Below are positions 1 through 9,052 of a stretch of DNA of 64,000 nt, one piece after another. The notes under the pieces are model-generated. The model was not told the origin of the DNA. It saw only the letters and a program-made list of their open reading frames with translations, and ran no database searches. The DNA is from Symmetrospora coprosmae (lineage: Eukaryota; Basidiomycota; Cystobasidiomycetes; Symmetrosporaceae): the NCBI GenBank assembly GCA_008802785.1, contig VUYT01000001.1:1302001-1366000 (forward strand), written 5' to 3'. The position numbers and the translations under genes were made by a program. Within the stretch, counting starts at the first letter, position 1, and each line of letters begins with the position of its first letter.

Positions 1-1
1 G

Positions 2-985
2 GCCAGCTATCGAGCCCTCATCAACCGATTCTGGCCGGGTCCCTTGACACTGCTCTTCCCGACAATTCCAGGGGAGCTCGTCTCGGAGCGTGTGACATGT
101 GGCCTGCAGACCGTCGGCATTCGAGTGCCCTCACATCCGGTGGCTCGCGCTCTACTCGCACTCTCAGGCGTGCCTGTCGCTGCTCCCTCGGCAAACACTT
201 CTGGCCGACCCTCGCCAACCAGCGCGGCACATGTCGACCGAGATCTGCGAGCAAGGGAGGAGCTCGCATGGATCCTCGATGGCGGGGAGTGTTCTGTTGG
301 ACTCGAGAGCACAGTCGTGTCCGCGCTCAGCGACAAGGGTAAAGGCAAAGAGAAGGCGGTCGTGGAAGGCGAGAACGGGAGCAGCGGGAAGGAGATCCTC
401 CGGGTATTGCGACTTGGAGGAGTGTCTCCTGAAGACATTCAGGCATGCCTTGATGATGCCGGACTCGCCGATCGAGTGACTTTGCGGATGGAAGCGCATG
501 CTCCTCAATCGTCGGGCACAACAGAAAACGGCTTGAACGGACACGCAGCCGATGCCGCCTTCATCCCTTCGACACCGGGAATGAAATACAAGCACTACTC
601 CCCGGACGCCCACGTTGTGCTGCTGCGCTCAGTCACAAACGCAGATCCACAGCATCGCGGAACAACACCGGCCCTTGCTGACGTGCTGGGACAGCACAAA
701 GCGAAACGGGTCGGTCTGTTGCATCTCGAGGGGTCACCGTTATCTGTGACCTGTCATGCCATGCTCCCAGGCAGCCGAGCGCACAGCATCAGCTTGGGTG
801 CGCCCCACGATCACGAAACACAGGCCCAGCGTCTTTTTGGAGGCCTGAGAGCGCTGGACGAGCAAGGCGTCGACGTAATCTTGGTGGAAGCCGTACAGGA
901 GCGTGGGCTGGGCAGGACAGTCATGGAGCGCTTGCGCAAGTCTGCTGGAGGGCGAGAGCCATTGGAAGTGCGTCTGGTATCGTAG
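2..985 (+). CDS. SUA5: Threonylcarbamoyl-AMP synthase Sua5, 3' part
   Basis: The reading frame is open from the left window edge, so the N terminus is missing. Visible parts are LINRFWPGPLTL, then APSANTSGRPSPT, then GGECSVGLESTVV, which are hallmark YrdC-fold segments. After these comes TPGMKYKHYSPDAHVVLL, typical of the linker and start of the C-terminal SUA5 domain. The family makes threonylcarbamoyl-adenylate from threonine, bicarbonate and ATP, for the t6A37 modification of ANN-decoding tRNAs. The domain ends normally (…EVRLVS, stop 983-985), with no intron seen in this part. A disordered insert with a Lys-Gly-Lys-rich run lies after the YrdC core. The next gene on the same strand begins only about 10-60 bp downstream. 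The family call is firm; only the 5' extent is unknown. Confidence 0.93.
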   Translation, partial: ASYRALINRFWPGPLTLLFPTIPGELVSERVTCGLQTVGIRVPSHPVARALLALSGVPVAAPSANTSGRPSPTSAAHVDRDLRAREELAWILDGGECSVGLESTVVSALSDKGKGKEKAVVEGENGSSGKEILRVLRLGGVSPEDIQACLDDAGLADRVTLRMEAHAPQSSGTTENGLNGHAADAAFIPSTPGMKYKHYSPDAHVVLLRSVTNADPQHRGTTPALADVLGQHKAKRVGLLHLEGSPLSVTCHAMLPGSRAHSISLGAPHDHETQAQRLFGGLRALDEQGVDVILVEAVQERGLGRTVMERLRKSAGGREPLEVRLVS

Positions 986-996
986 CAGGACTGGTA

Positions 997-1800
997 ATGC
1001 AATGCTGGGCGTCAACAAGATCGCTCGCCTGCTGCGCACCCTTCCCCATGCGCAAACGCCTCCGGCTTCGCGGTGGTCGAGGCGGTCACTTCGCCCGATT
1101 CCAGCCTCCGCCTCGCAAGAGGCATAGCTCTGAACTACTGACCCAATCGCTCGGACTGTCAGCAACCTGTCCCTCAGCTTCTCGCAGGCCCGGTAGACCA
1201 GACAACTGCAGGCTCATCGGACCTCAGCCGACGAGATCGCCCCATCGACCTCGACCGCCCCGAAAAGGCAGGCACGGAAGCGAAAGGAGACCCACAATTT
1301 CGAACTGCTGCCAGTGGAAAGCTTCGGCATTCGCTTGTTGACGTCTGACCAAGCTTCAAGTGTTACCGGTACCTGGCTGGCTGCCTTTCCTGACCAATGC
1401 TCCCGATGACGAAGCGTATTGTGCCGTCTCTGCCAGACCAGGTTCGCAGAGCCGCGACTGCCCAGAAGCGAAGCGGCATCGTCACAAGCAGCTACGGAGC
1501 TTTTCCGACGAGGTGGGAACGCTCGTTGGGGGAGCTCCGGACTGCCTCCGTTGTCTCTGACGACCTCTCTATCTAGCCTCCCCGAGACAAGAGGAAGCAG
1601 AGCAGCTGGAAGCCAACGCCGAGCAACACGCTGCTGGCCCACAAGATGAGGGATCGTCGTACTATTCCATTCCTGCGGCGCCCAGCGGCGATGGCTTTGG
1701 GCGTCCGTCGGCATTGGGTCATCCACCACCTCGCCGAACCGCTGCTGGGACCATCCCCACAGCTTATGTGATGCAGCCTATGGCTGCTGTGGGTATCTGA
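997..1800 (+). CDS. Unknown four-exon gene, basic disordered protein
   Basis: I do not recognise this protein. The model joins four exons that keep one frame: 997-1192, 1228-1368, 1437-1549 and 1594-1800, with introns of 35, 68 and 44 nt. Exon 2 reads KETHNFELLPVESFGIRLL, exon 3 reads AATAQKRSGIVTSSYGAFPT, and the last ends VMQPMAAVGI. Composition switches from Arg/Pro/Ser-rich (PKRQARKRK could be a nuclear signal) to Gln/Ala/Gly-rich. The start may be ATG 997 or ATG 1048; both lie very close to the SUA5 stop. The last intron is ambiguous, since donors at 1513 or 1525 with an acceptor at 1586 also keep the frame. Reading-frame texture supports a real gene, but no domain does. Confidence 0.45.
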
Positions 1801-2136
1801 TAGTACGCTGAGCTGCAGAAAACTCCGGTACTTGGCCCTCGACGGGGACGCGGATACCGAGCTGGTTCCGGATGACACGACAGAGCTCCGGTTGAGAAGC
1901 ACAGTGGCAGCTGTCCCATAAATATGCCGCGCCATTGTTTGTTCTTCTCTTCCCTTCTCTCTCCCCATCTCCGTCTCCGTCTCCATCCGTATCGCATTCT
2001 CCGCAGCGCTTGCCCCACTCACAGGCGCACAGGCACAGACCGTGACTCGCACCGGTTACCCACCCTCGCTCATACAGCTCATTAGCAGACTCTCACTCTC
2101 CCTCATAACCACATCCAGTAACCCACCTCGCGCGAC
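1801..2136. other. Intergenic, promoter side of the first secreted-protein gene
   Basis: No gene seen. A TATA-like CATAAATATG lies near 1917-1927 and a CT-rich tract covers about 1940-1985, a common fungal promoter feature upstream of the ATG at 2137. Confidence 0.4.
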
Positions 2137-2840
2137 ATGCAGATCAAGATCTTCTTCCTTGCCGTCACGATGGCCCTTGCCGCCCTCTGCATGGCGTCGG
2201 ACGCAACGGTCGAGAAGCGCAACCCTGTTGAGAGACAGCCTACCCTGGGCAAGCGTGAGCTTCTCATCAGTCTCGTCACTTCCTCAAAGGCTTGATAGTG
2301 TCTTGACTGACGCGCGGAATATATTATCTTCACCCTAGGCCGCTTGACCGATGCAGAGGAGAAGATCAAGCGAAATCAGTATTCGCCGACAAAGCGTACG
2401 GAAGGAAACACCAAGCGAGCTCAACTATATGGCCGCACCTTCAACTGGCCCCCTTCGCATGGCGGTGGTCACCCGCATCACCCTTCTCCGCAACCCCCGG
2501 TTCAGTGCAAGGGCGACCACTTCGATAAATGCGACATCAGCGCTGCCAACACCAACGGCTTTACCGTCTCGACCCTGACGAGCAGCGGTTGGCACAAGCC
2601 TGAGTGCTGCAAAACTGGCTACACTTGCAAGCAGTTCGGTGAGTCGCCGCAGCTTCTTCGGGACTGTACAGGGGCAACCGTGCTGAGATGACGCAATTTC
2701 CTACAGGCCACTGGAAGCAAGGCTTCTGCGTTCGCGACCAGAAGGATGAGGACGATTGCAAGAAGGACATCATCAAGCACGTCCTCCTCACGAAGGAACA
2801 GATCTTCGATTACTTCTGGAGCAAGAAGATTGGTCACTAG
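2137..2840 (+). CDS. Small secreted Cys-rich protein with Kex2 sites (copy A)
   Basis: Three exons (2137-2254, 2339-2638, 2707-2840) give 183 residues. The start MQIKIFFLAVTMALAALCMA is a clear signal peptide. Dibasic Lys-Arg sites follow (VEKR, LGKR and others), so Kex2-type processing is likely. The mature part has seven Cys, including ECCKTGYTCKQFG and GFCV, and a Pro/His-rich stretch before the first Cys. The first intron interrupts the Arg codon of the LGKR site in phase 1. The protein shares the CCxxGYTCxQxG…C motif and that intron position with the gene at 4623-5481, so the two are probably diverged paralogues. The role is unknown; secreted effector or cell-wall protein are the obvious options. 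No enzyme motif is visible. Confidence 0.85.
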
Positions 2841-4622
2841 GGCGCGCGGTATCCTTCGTACCTCCTTTGATCTGTTGGTTAGTTTCTCCTCATCGGACTG
2901 TTGTAGAGCACAGGCAGGCGTACAACGTGCGGATCCCTATCAGTCTCGCCGTTCTCGGGCTTTCTTGGGCAAAGGTGCCTGGCTTCCGTCGCGTCGCACG
3001 CCTCGATTGCCTTTCGACAACAAGCACCGGGACACCGACTGCTTCCGTTGTGTGGTGCAACGCGTCTCGCAGCCGCGATTGCTCGTCGGCCTAGGAAGCT
3101 GACAGCAGCTGACTGGTCGTCTCGAGAAGCCGAATCACCACTTCCGCTCCGACTCGAGTGCAGATCAGTAGCACATCTATTGTTCAGTGTCAGGCCTGAG
3201 TATCAGGTACCCGCAGGTCCAGTCGAGTATCTTGTCGCGTGGCTTCATCTCCCCTCTCATGGCTGTGGCGCTTAGTCTGCGACCTGAGGTCCATGGAGTC
3301 TCTCTGGGCTTTCTGGCAGTTGTTACGGTTGCCATAACAGGCTGTCAGTCGTCTGCGAAGGCTTCTTCAATGCAGTCTTAGCGGAATATCCTTGGTGGCG
3401 GCCCTCTGGCAGCGGAGGCGTCGGGGTCCGGAGGGTCCGGAGGGTCGTCTGCTTCCGACAAAGCGAGCAAAGGAAGCAGTAACCGCAGCCAGCGAGGCAA
3501 ACCGGGGGCCGGGGGTGGATCACCATCACCAGCAGCACAGCTTGAAGAGATGTTTCTCGCTATCAAGTGCTAAGGGCTTGTCTCTGTAAATCTCGCAAGT
3601 CCAGCATCGCACCAAGGGAAGAAGAGCGAGCGCGGGGCGGGCTGAGCAGCGAAAGGGAGCGAGAAACAGCGGCGCTAGCATTTGGGGCCACAGTGCGCAT
3701 CTGGAGGGCAGATGAAGTCCGTTCACCGTCAACGAGATGACCTGGTGTGCAAGCAGAAGTACAACGGCACCGCCGTCGTCACTGGCGGGGGATGTGCAGG
3801 TGATGAGGGAGCGAGCGGAACCAGCTGGACGAGGGCGGGCGATGGCAGGCAAGCGCGACGGCCAGAGCTGCGTTTCTCAGCCATTATACCGCTGGCTGCC
3901 GTCACTCGCACTACTATATACCGCTGCCGCTGAACCCCTCTGCGGTTCTGTTCTGCAATCTGGACCGGACTGCTCACACCTCGGAGCGCGGCCGCCGCCA
4001 CAGCTGGGCAGAGGAGAGCATAATGCTTCCGAAAAGCGCCCGCCCGCAGAAACTGGTCAGCAGAAAAGCCGCGACGTCACCGAGGCGCTCGAGGTCCTAT
4101 CTTGTGGTACAGAGTCGCACTGTGCTTCCGGGCCTAATCGCCGACAGCTATAGAGCCGCGCAGTCCTCTTCACCAGCGTTGGCCGGCCGGCCGGCAGCAA
4201 GGTCGGTGCTCAAGAGCCCACTAGGAAGTAGGCCGCTCACAAGGACCTCCAGGCCCCCAAACCCCGGCCCAGACGCTGTGATGCGAAGAACGATGACGAG
4301 AACAGCCACCGGGAACCTGATTTCGAGCTCTTTGGAGGGGGATGCCGACGCTCACTCTGGGACCTTGCCCAGAAGAAATCGTCCGCGGTCCTGCAGGGGG
4401 AGACGCCGTCGTGCCCACTTTACGCGCTTCTGCCCGCTCTTGCTCCCTCTCCTCTTTCCTCTTGCATCGCACATCGCATAGCAATTCGTCGCTACCAGCT
4501 AGCCATCTAAGTCTCCCACAACCGCACATCTCGTGCACCCACAGACATCCACACTCTTGAGCTCGTCCATCGCCGCCGTAGACTACGTATCTCTCGTACC
4601 GCCCACAAGCGTCATCACCACA
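2841..4622. other. Long intergenic region between the two secreted-protein genes
   Basis: About 1.8 kb without a supportable gene. Open frames exist (for example 3737-4153 on plus and 4221-4841 on minus), but none has protein-like texture, a family motif or a convincing splice pattern. The stretch contains short GGTCCGGAG repeats near 3427-3447, GGCCGGCCGGCC near 4180 and a CT-rich tract at about 4435-4470, close to the start of the downstream gene. Its length would allow a large promoter, as is common upstream of regulated secreted-protein genes; that is inference. Confidence 0.35.
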
Positions 4623-5481
4623 ATGCAGCACTCCAAGATCTTCATCATCTCTCTCTTCCTTGCGCTTAGCGCACTCGTCGCTGCGACTGGCTCCGCCGCA
4701 GACGACACCATCGTTGCCAAGCGGGAGGCCCTCAACGCGCGCATGCACCAGCGCAAGCTTGCTGGCCACGGTGCTATGAAGAAGCGTGAGTCCCGTCTCC
4801 TCGCCTGGAGCAGATTCCTGCATGCCCTGTTCTCCATGCACCCAGACTGACCATTGTCAATTTCCCTTGCTACTCGCAGGCCAGCCCAGCGAGTCCGAGC
4901 TTGCCGGTGTTGAGCGCGTTCGCCGGGCACAGTACCACCCTGCCACCCGGACGGCCACTCCTGTCGTCGCCGCCGACGCCGGCTTCGAGAAGCGCCAGCT
5001 CGGTGGCATCGGAGTCAACGTCGGTGGCTCCGGTGGCATCGGCGTCGGAGTTGGAAATGGCCTCGGCTGTGTCAACATCGGCGGCGTCTACATCGGCCTC
5101 GGATGCACCACCAACAATCAGCCTAAGCCTTCGAACGGCGTCTGCCGCGGCGGCAACTACGATGGTTGCTCGCCCGGCGCAAACTACGGTGTCGGCGCCG
5201 GTACCGGAGGCCTCGGAGGCGCAGCTGGCTTCTCGCAGTGCTGCCAGTCTGGGTGAGTCGCCTATGTTTGACCTCAGACCTGGATCTCCAAACTGATTTC
5301 CTCTCTTCCCGCCTACAGCTACACTTGCCAACAGGTTGGCCCCTTCTCGCAGTCAATCTGCTTGAACCTCCCCTTCGCGCGCGTGTACGACCTCAACCGT
5401 GCCATTGACCGCCAGAACTTCGGCACGCAGCAGCAGTTCGGCAACTACCTCGACTACCTGCGCAATGGTGGATCCTTCTAA
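4623..5481 (+). CDS. Small secreted Gly/Cys-rich protein with Kex2 sites (copy B)
   Basis: Exons 4623-4785, 4880-5252 and 5319-5481 give 232 residues. The signal peptide is MQHSKIFIISLFLALSALVA. Lys-Arg sites occur at VAKR, MKKR and FEKR, and the mature chain probably starts at QLGG. A Gly-rich segment follows in which Gly alternates with Ile/Val (GIGVNVGGSGGIGVGVGNG), which could form beta structure. It has eight Cys, including CCQSGYTCQQVGPFSQSIC, the motif shared with copy A. Intron 1 splits the Arg codon of MKKR exactly as intron 1 of copy A splits that of LGKR; intron 2 sits at a different place. The C terminus is polar and aromatic (QQFGNYLDYL). Function is unknown. The combination resembles Kex2-processed repellent or hydrophobin-like surface proteins, but no such family can be assigned by eye. 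Confidence 0.87.
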
Positions 5482-6106
5482 ACGGACGCGGTCCCTAAAA
5501 ATCAAAAGGCTCGTCCATCATCATCGTTCGCAAGCAGGAGTAGATCAATCAGTACAAGTTACGTCGTAGAGGGGCATCCGTACTCGCGGGGATCCAGCAT
5601 TAATGCACACACAATGGACGTGTCACGTCAAGTTACGCTCACTCTTTCTAGCTTCTCCATTCCATCTTACTATGTAGCCCACCTTAGCTTCTTTCACCTT
5701 CTCCCGGGCGCCGTCCCACCACTTGGAATGTAAACTTGGTCTACTATGCGGCAGCAGTCTGATACTGCCCCTAGCTTCTCCATTCCATCTTACTATGTAG
5801 CCCACCTTAGCTTCTTTCACCTTCTCCCGGGCGCCGTCCCACCACTTGGAATGTAAACTTGGTCTACTATGCGGCAGCAGTCTGATACTGCCCCTGTGTA
5901 GCTTGTCTTTCCTGCTCGTGCTCGCCCGTTCTTGTCTATGATACCGAGTTGCCCTGTCCTCGCCGGCTATCTGCAGCACACAAGGGCGTGACCGCTGCCA
6001 GCTGCTAGGGCCTTGCTGTCTGGCCATCTGGAGTCCGTGTCACCGCCAAACGCTCAACATCAGGGGTCGCAGCAGCAGCAGCAGCACCATATCATATCAG
6101 TCTAGA
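5482..6106. other. Intergenic region holding a tandem duplication
   Basis: No convincing gene. It holds the 123-bp direct duplication listed separately. An open frame on the minus strand (5623-6027, 134 codons) runs through both copies only because 123 is divisible by three; it has no family features. Confidence 0.5.
5648..5893. repeat. Exact tandem duplication, 2 x 123 bp
   Basis: Positions 5648-5770 and 5771-5893 are identical as far as I can compare them base by base; both begin CTAGCTTCTCC and end GATACTGCCC. No intervening base separates the copies. Perfect identity suggests a recent event, or an assembly artefact. Confidence 0.93.
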
Positions 6107-7332
6107 ATGTCGCTCGAAAGCGACTCGGCCTTCCACGCTAGGCAGCTCTTCATCCAGGGTGAGTTCGCCGCGCGGCACAGGCGGCCCATCCATGTAGGCT
6201 GCGCGACCCGCGAGAGCTGACCACAAGCGCGGACGCGATACTGCGCCTGCACAGGCTCATACTCGGCATGCATCAGCACCGTCGAGTCCATCGGCTCCGG
6301 CGTATCGTCCTCGCTGCAGCTGTACGCAGCCCGCTCGCACATTGCGCTGGCGCAGTTCGACCGCGCGTACGCGCTCGTGCGCAGCATTGGGGAGGACGAG
6401 TCGGCCACGCAGGCAGTGCGCATCCTCGCCGACTCGGTCAAGGCGGCAGGAAGTGACGGAGGCGCAGCGGCCGACGAGGCGTTCGAGCTGCTTGAGGCGC
6501 TCGGTGAGGATGCGGACGGCCCGACGCGCGCGATTGCCGGGACTGTACTCGCAGCCCAGGAGGACTATCGGCAGCAGGCTATCGAGACGCTCGCTGCTGG
6601 CAGCAAGCAAGAAGATCAGGAATGGTGAGTCCGTGCTCAGTGCCCAAGAGCGGCCGCCGCAAGCATACGAGGCACACGCGTGCAGGCGCCACGGGTCGAT
6701 GAAGCTCAGACATGGCAGGACCCGAAAGCTGACAAGCAGTGACACCCGTGATGAACGCAGTGTTGCCCTTCTCGTGCAACTATACCTCTTATTGGACCGT
6801 CTCGACCTGGCCAAGCAGACCTACGCGTCGGCTAAGGTGTGGGCGGAGGACTCGCTTATAATCCAGCTATGCGAGGCGTGGATTGGCCTCAAGCAAGGCG
6901 GAGAGGAAGACATATCGTACCAGTCGGCCTTTTACTGCTACGACGAAATCTCGCAAGGTCCTAGCGCAAACAACCCGACGGTGCTCAACGGCAAGGCCGT
7001 CTCGCAGGCGGCACTGCACAGGTGGCCCGAGGCGGAAGCACCCCTCACAGAGGCTGCGGGCATCGACAGCAACCACGCAGCCACGCTTGCAAATAGCGCT
7101 GCCATTGCACTTCTTTCTGGTAAGCCTGCGGGCACCAGCGAGCAGTACCTCTCGTGAGTCGACTCTCGCTTCCATAAGCCGTATGCATAGGACTTTGCGA
7201 TGCTTACCCTTTCTGGCCTACAGGACTTTGAGAAGCGTGGCGCCCAACTTCCCTCTTCTTGAAGACTTGGCCGCAAAAGAAGCGCTGTTTGACGAGGCGG
7301 CCGCCAAGTTCAGCGTATCTGTGTCGGCATGA
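6107..7332 (+). CDS. Coatomer subunit epsilon
   Basis: Exons 6107-6158, 6255-6624, 6761-7153 and 7224-7332 join in frame to 307 residues, the normal size for epsilon-COP. The chain starts MSLESDSAFHARQLFIQGSY. It continues with repeated helical pairs of TPR type (SLQLYAARSHIALAQFDRAY, then LLVQLYLLLDRLDLAKQTY). The C-terminal half holds SAFYCYDEISQ, LNGKAVSQAALHRWPEAE and NSAAIALLSGK, the usual epsilon-COP order, and ends with FPLLEDLAAKEALFDEAAAKF. Epsilon-COP binds alpha-COP in the outer layer of the COPI coat that drives Golgi-to-ER retrograde transport. Every donor is GTGAG-type. The gene converges on the pirin gene, with about 160 bp between the stops. Confidence 0.93.
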
Positions 7333-7492
7333 TTAGATGCTTTACGAAGTCTGGTGGGACATGTTGACATAGACCGTGCCTTCGCGGAGCGTCGGGCAAT
7401 CAATCGACCTTTTCTTCTAGCGTCATCGCCTTCGAGATTGTGATGTTCTTGCGACATCCTAAATGGACTGAGTTTACAGAGGACTGTCCCGA

Positions 7493-8793
7493 CTAAAGCA
7501 TCTCGAAGATCAGGAATTCTGCATCCCTTCCTCCGACACTCTCCACCTTGACTGGTTCTGCAACAGTACCCGTGATGTACAGGCTGTCTCCTTCATCAAG
7601 TTCGATTTTTTCGGTACCAGAGGTGACTGTCAGCTTGCTGCCTCCGGTGCTGGACTTCTCTCTTGGGCCTCTATAGCCACTCCGCATGGTATTGTGCACG
7701 AGCGTCTTTGTCGTGTCGTCTCTGATCTGATGGCTAACGGTCGAGGAAGGCGTGAGGATGGACGCGGCGACGCGGACATGCGCATGGATAGGGATGGGCC
7801 CCTTGCCCTCGCGCTCATCCACCACGCCTTCGTCTCCGATGGGCGCGACAACTCGGACGATTTTGTTGAGCTTCTCCTCGTCGGTAAAGTGCCGGTTGTA
7901 GTAGTTGGGCGGGAGGCGAGCCGTGAATGGCTTTGCCCAGCACTGCAGGAAGTGCACCTCTTTCTCCGAGTTGCGGTTGTATTCGGAGTGACGAATGCCC
8001 GTGCCGGTCGATGCTGCAACGATTGAGAGCGCGTAAGTGGTTTCGTCGCTCATGGCATGGGAGGACGAGCTACGCACTCATCTGGATCTCTCCGCGCTTC
8101 ATTATCTCCAGATTGCCGAGCGAGTCTCGGTGCTCGAGCTCTCCATCCACAATGTAGGAGAAGATCTCGTACTGTAAATGGGGTAGCGTGAGGAGTGTGA
8201 TCTTACAGAGTAACGAAGCACCCAAGGCCTTACCTCGGCATGTCCGTGAGTACCGAAGCCCTCGCTGGGTATGACGCGGTCCTCGTTGACGACACGGAGA
8301 GCACCAAAGTCCTGAAACCGGTTGCTCGGGTCGTAGTACGATGCGAAAGGAAAATGGTGGAAGGTCTTGAGCCAGCCGTGGTGTGCGTGCCCACCTGCGA
8401 ATCGAGGAAGTGTCAGCCAGCTACTAGCATTGTATTGCCCGAACCGACGACCAGCCTTACGCTCGCCGGACGCTTTCTTGTAGTACGCAGGCATGGCAGA
8501 AGTCTTATTCGCGAGCGATGTTAGGGAAGCAAGTCTTGTCGACGTCGCCGACACACGAGGGGATGTTGCCGGCGATGCAGCCGAGGAAACGCGCTGGAGG
8601 AGCCGAGGCGCAAGGGAGGCCAGGATCGCAATGGCGACTGTAGCGAGAGCGGAGAGGAGTAAGCGAGCCAGGATGTGTTATCTGTATGAGCTGTGCGAGA
8701 ACGCAAAAGGGAGCGCGGGCCAGGTCCGTGACGAGATCCAGCTGCGGGTGCCACGGCTGACGCAGCAGCCACGCGTGGGTAACGGTTTGCCAT
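7493..8793 (-). CDS. Pirin-family cupin, probably organelle-targeted
   Basis: Five exons (8733-8793, 8461-8637, 8234-8394, 8078-8171, 7493-8013) give 337 residues. The pirin core starts GERGHAHHGWLKTFHHFPF and continues PSNRFQDFGALRVVNEDRV. The metal ligands expected for pirins are present: the His-x-His pair in FGTHGHAEYE and His and Glu in TGIRHSEYN. The second cupin barrel follows (FLQCWAKPF, then GDSLYITGTV). About 75 residues rich in Arg, Ala and Ser precede the core (APRLLQRVSSAASPATSPRV), so a mitochondrial or other organelle presequence is likely; many fungal pirins lack one. An upstream in-frame ATG at 8812-8814 is an alternative start. Pirins are iron-binding proteins with regulatory or quercetinase-like activities; the substrate cannot be told from the sequence. 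Confidence 0.88.
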
Positions 8794-9052
8794 CTTAGGA
8801 AAACTCGCCATCACACGCGATCCTGCATCGGCAACCCTTGTCTACGCGTACTCCAGATGCCTACTACAATGTCTGCGTCGCCGTGCGAATCTCCGTTTTC
8901 CGGAGCGCCCCGTCGCCCAACTAGCTTCAGTCCATCGATGGCCTTTTCTCTCCTGTCCACTTGCCGACCCGATTCCACGCAGCAGAAGCCGCTGTCCTCC
9001 CTTAAGCCGCTGTCCTTCTTTCGTGTGTATTGCTTAGTTGTGCCCTCCTTAC

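Noticed and set aside
5623-6027. 134-codon minus-strand frame with a 41-residue repeat
   Set aside because: The repeat is the 123-bp DNA duplication; flanking text has no protein-like features and no homologue is recalled.
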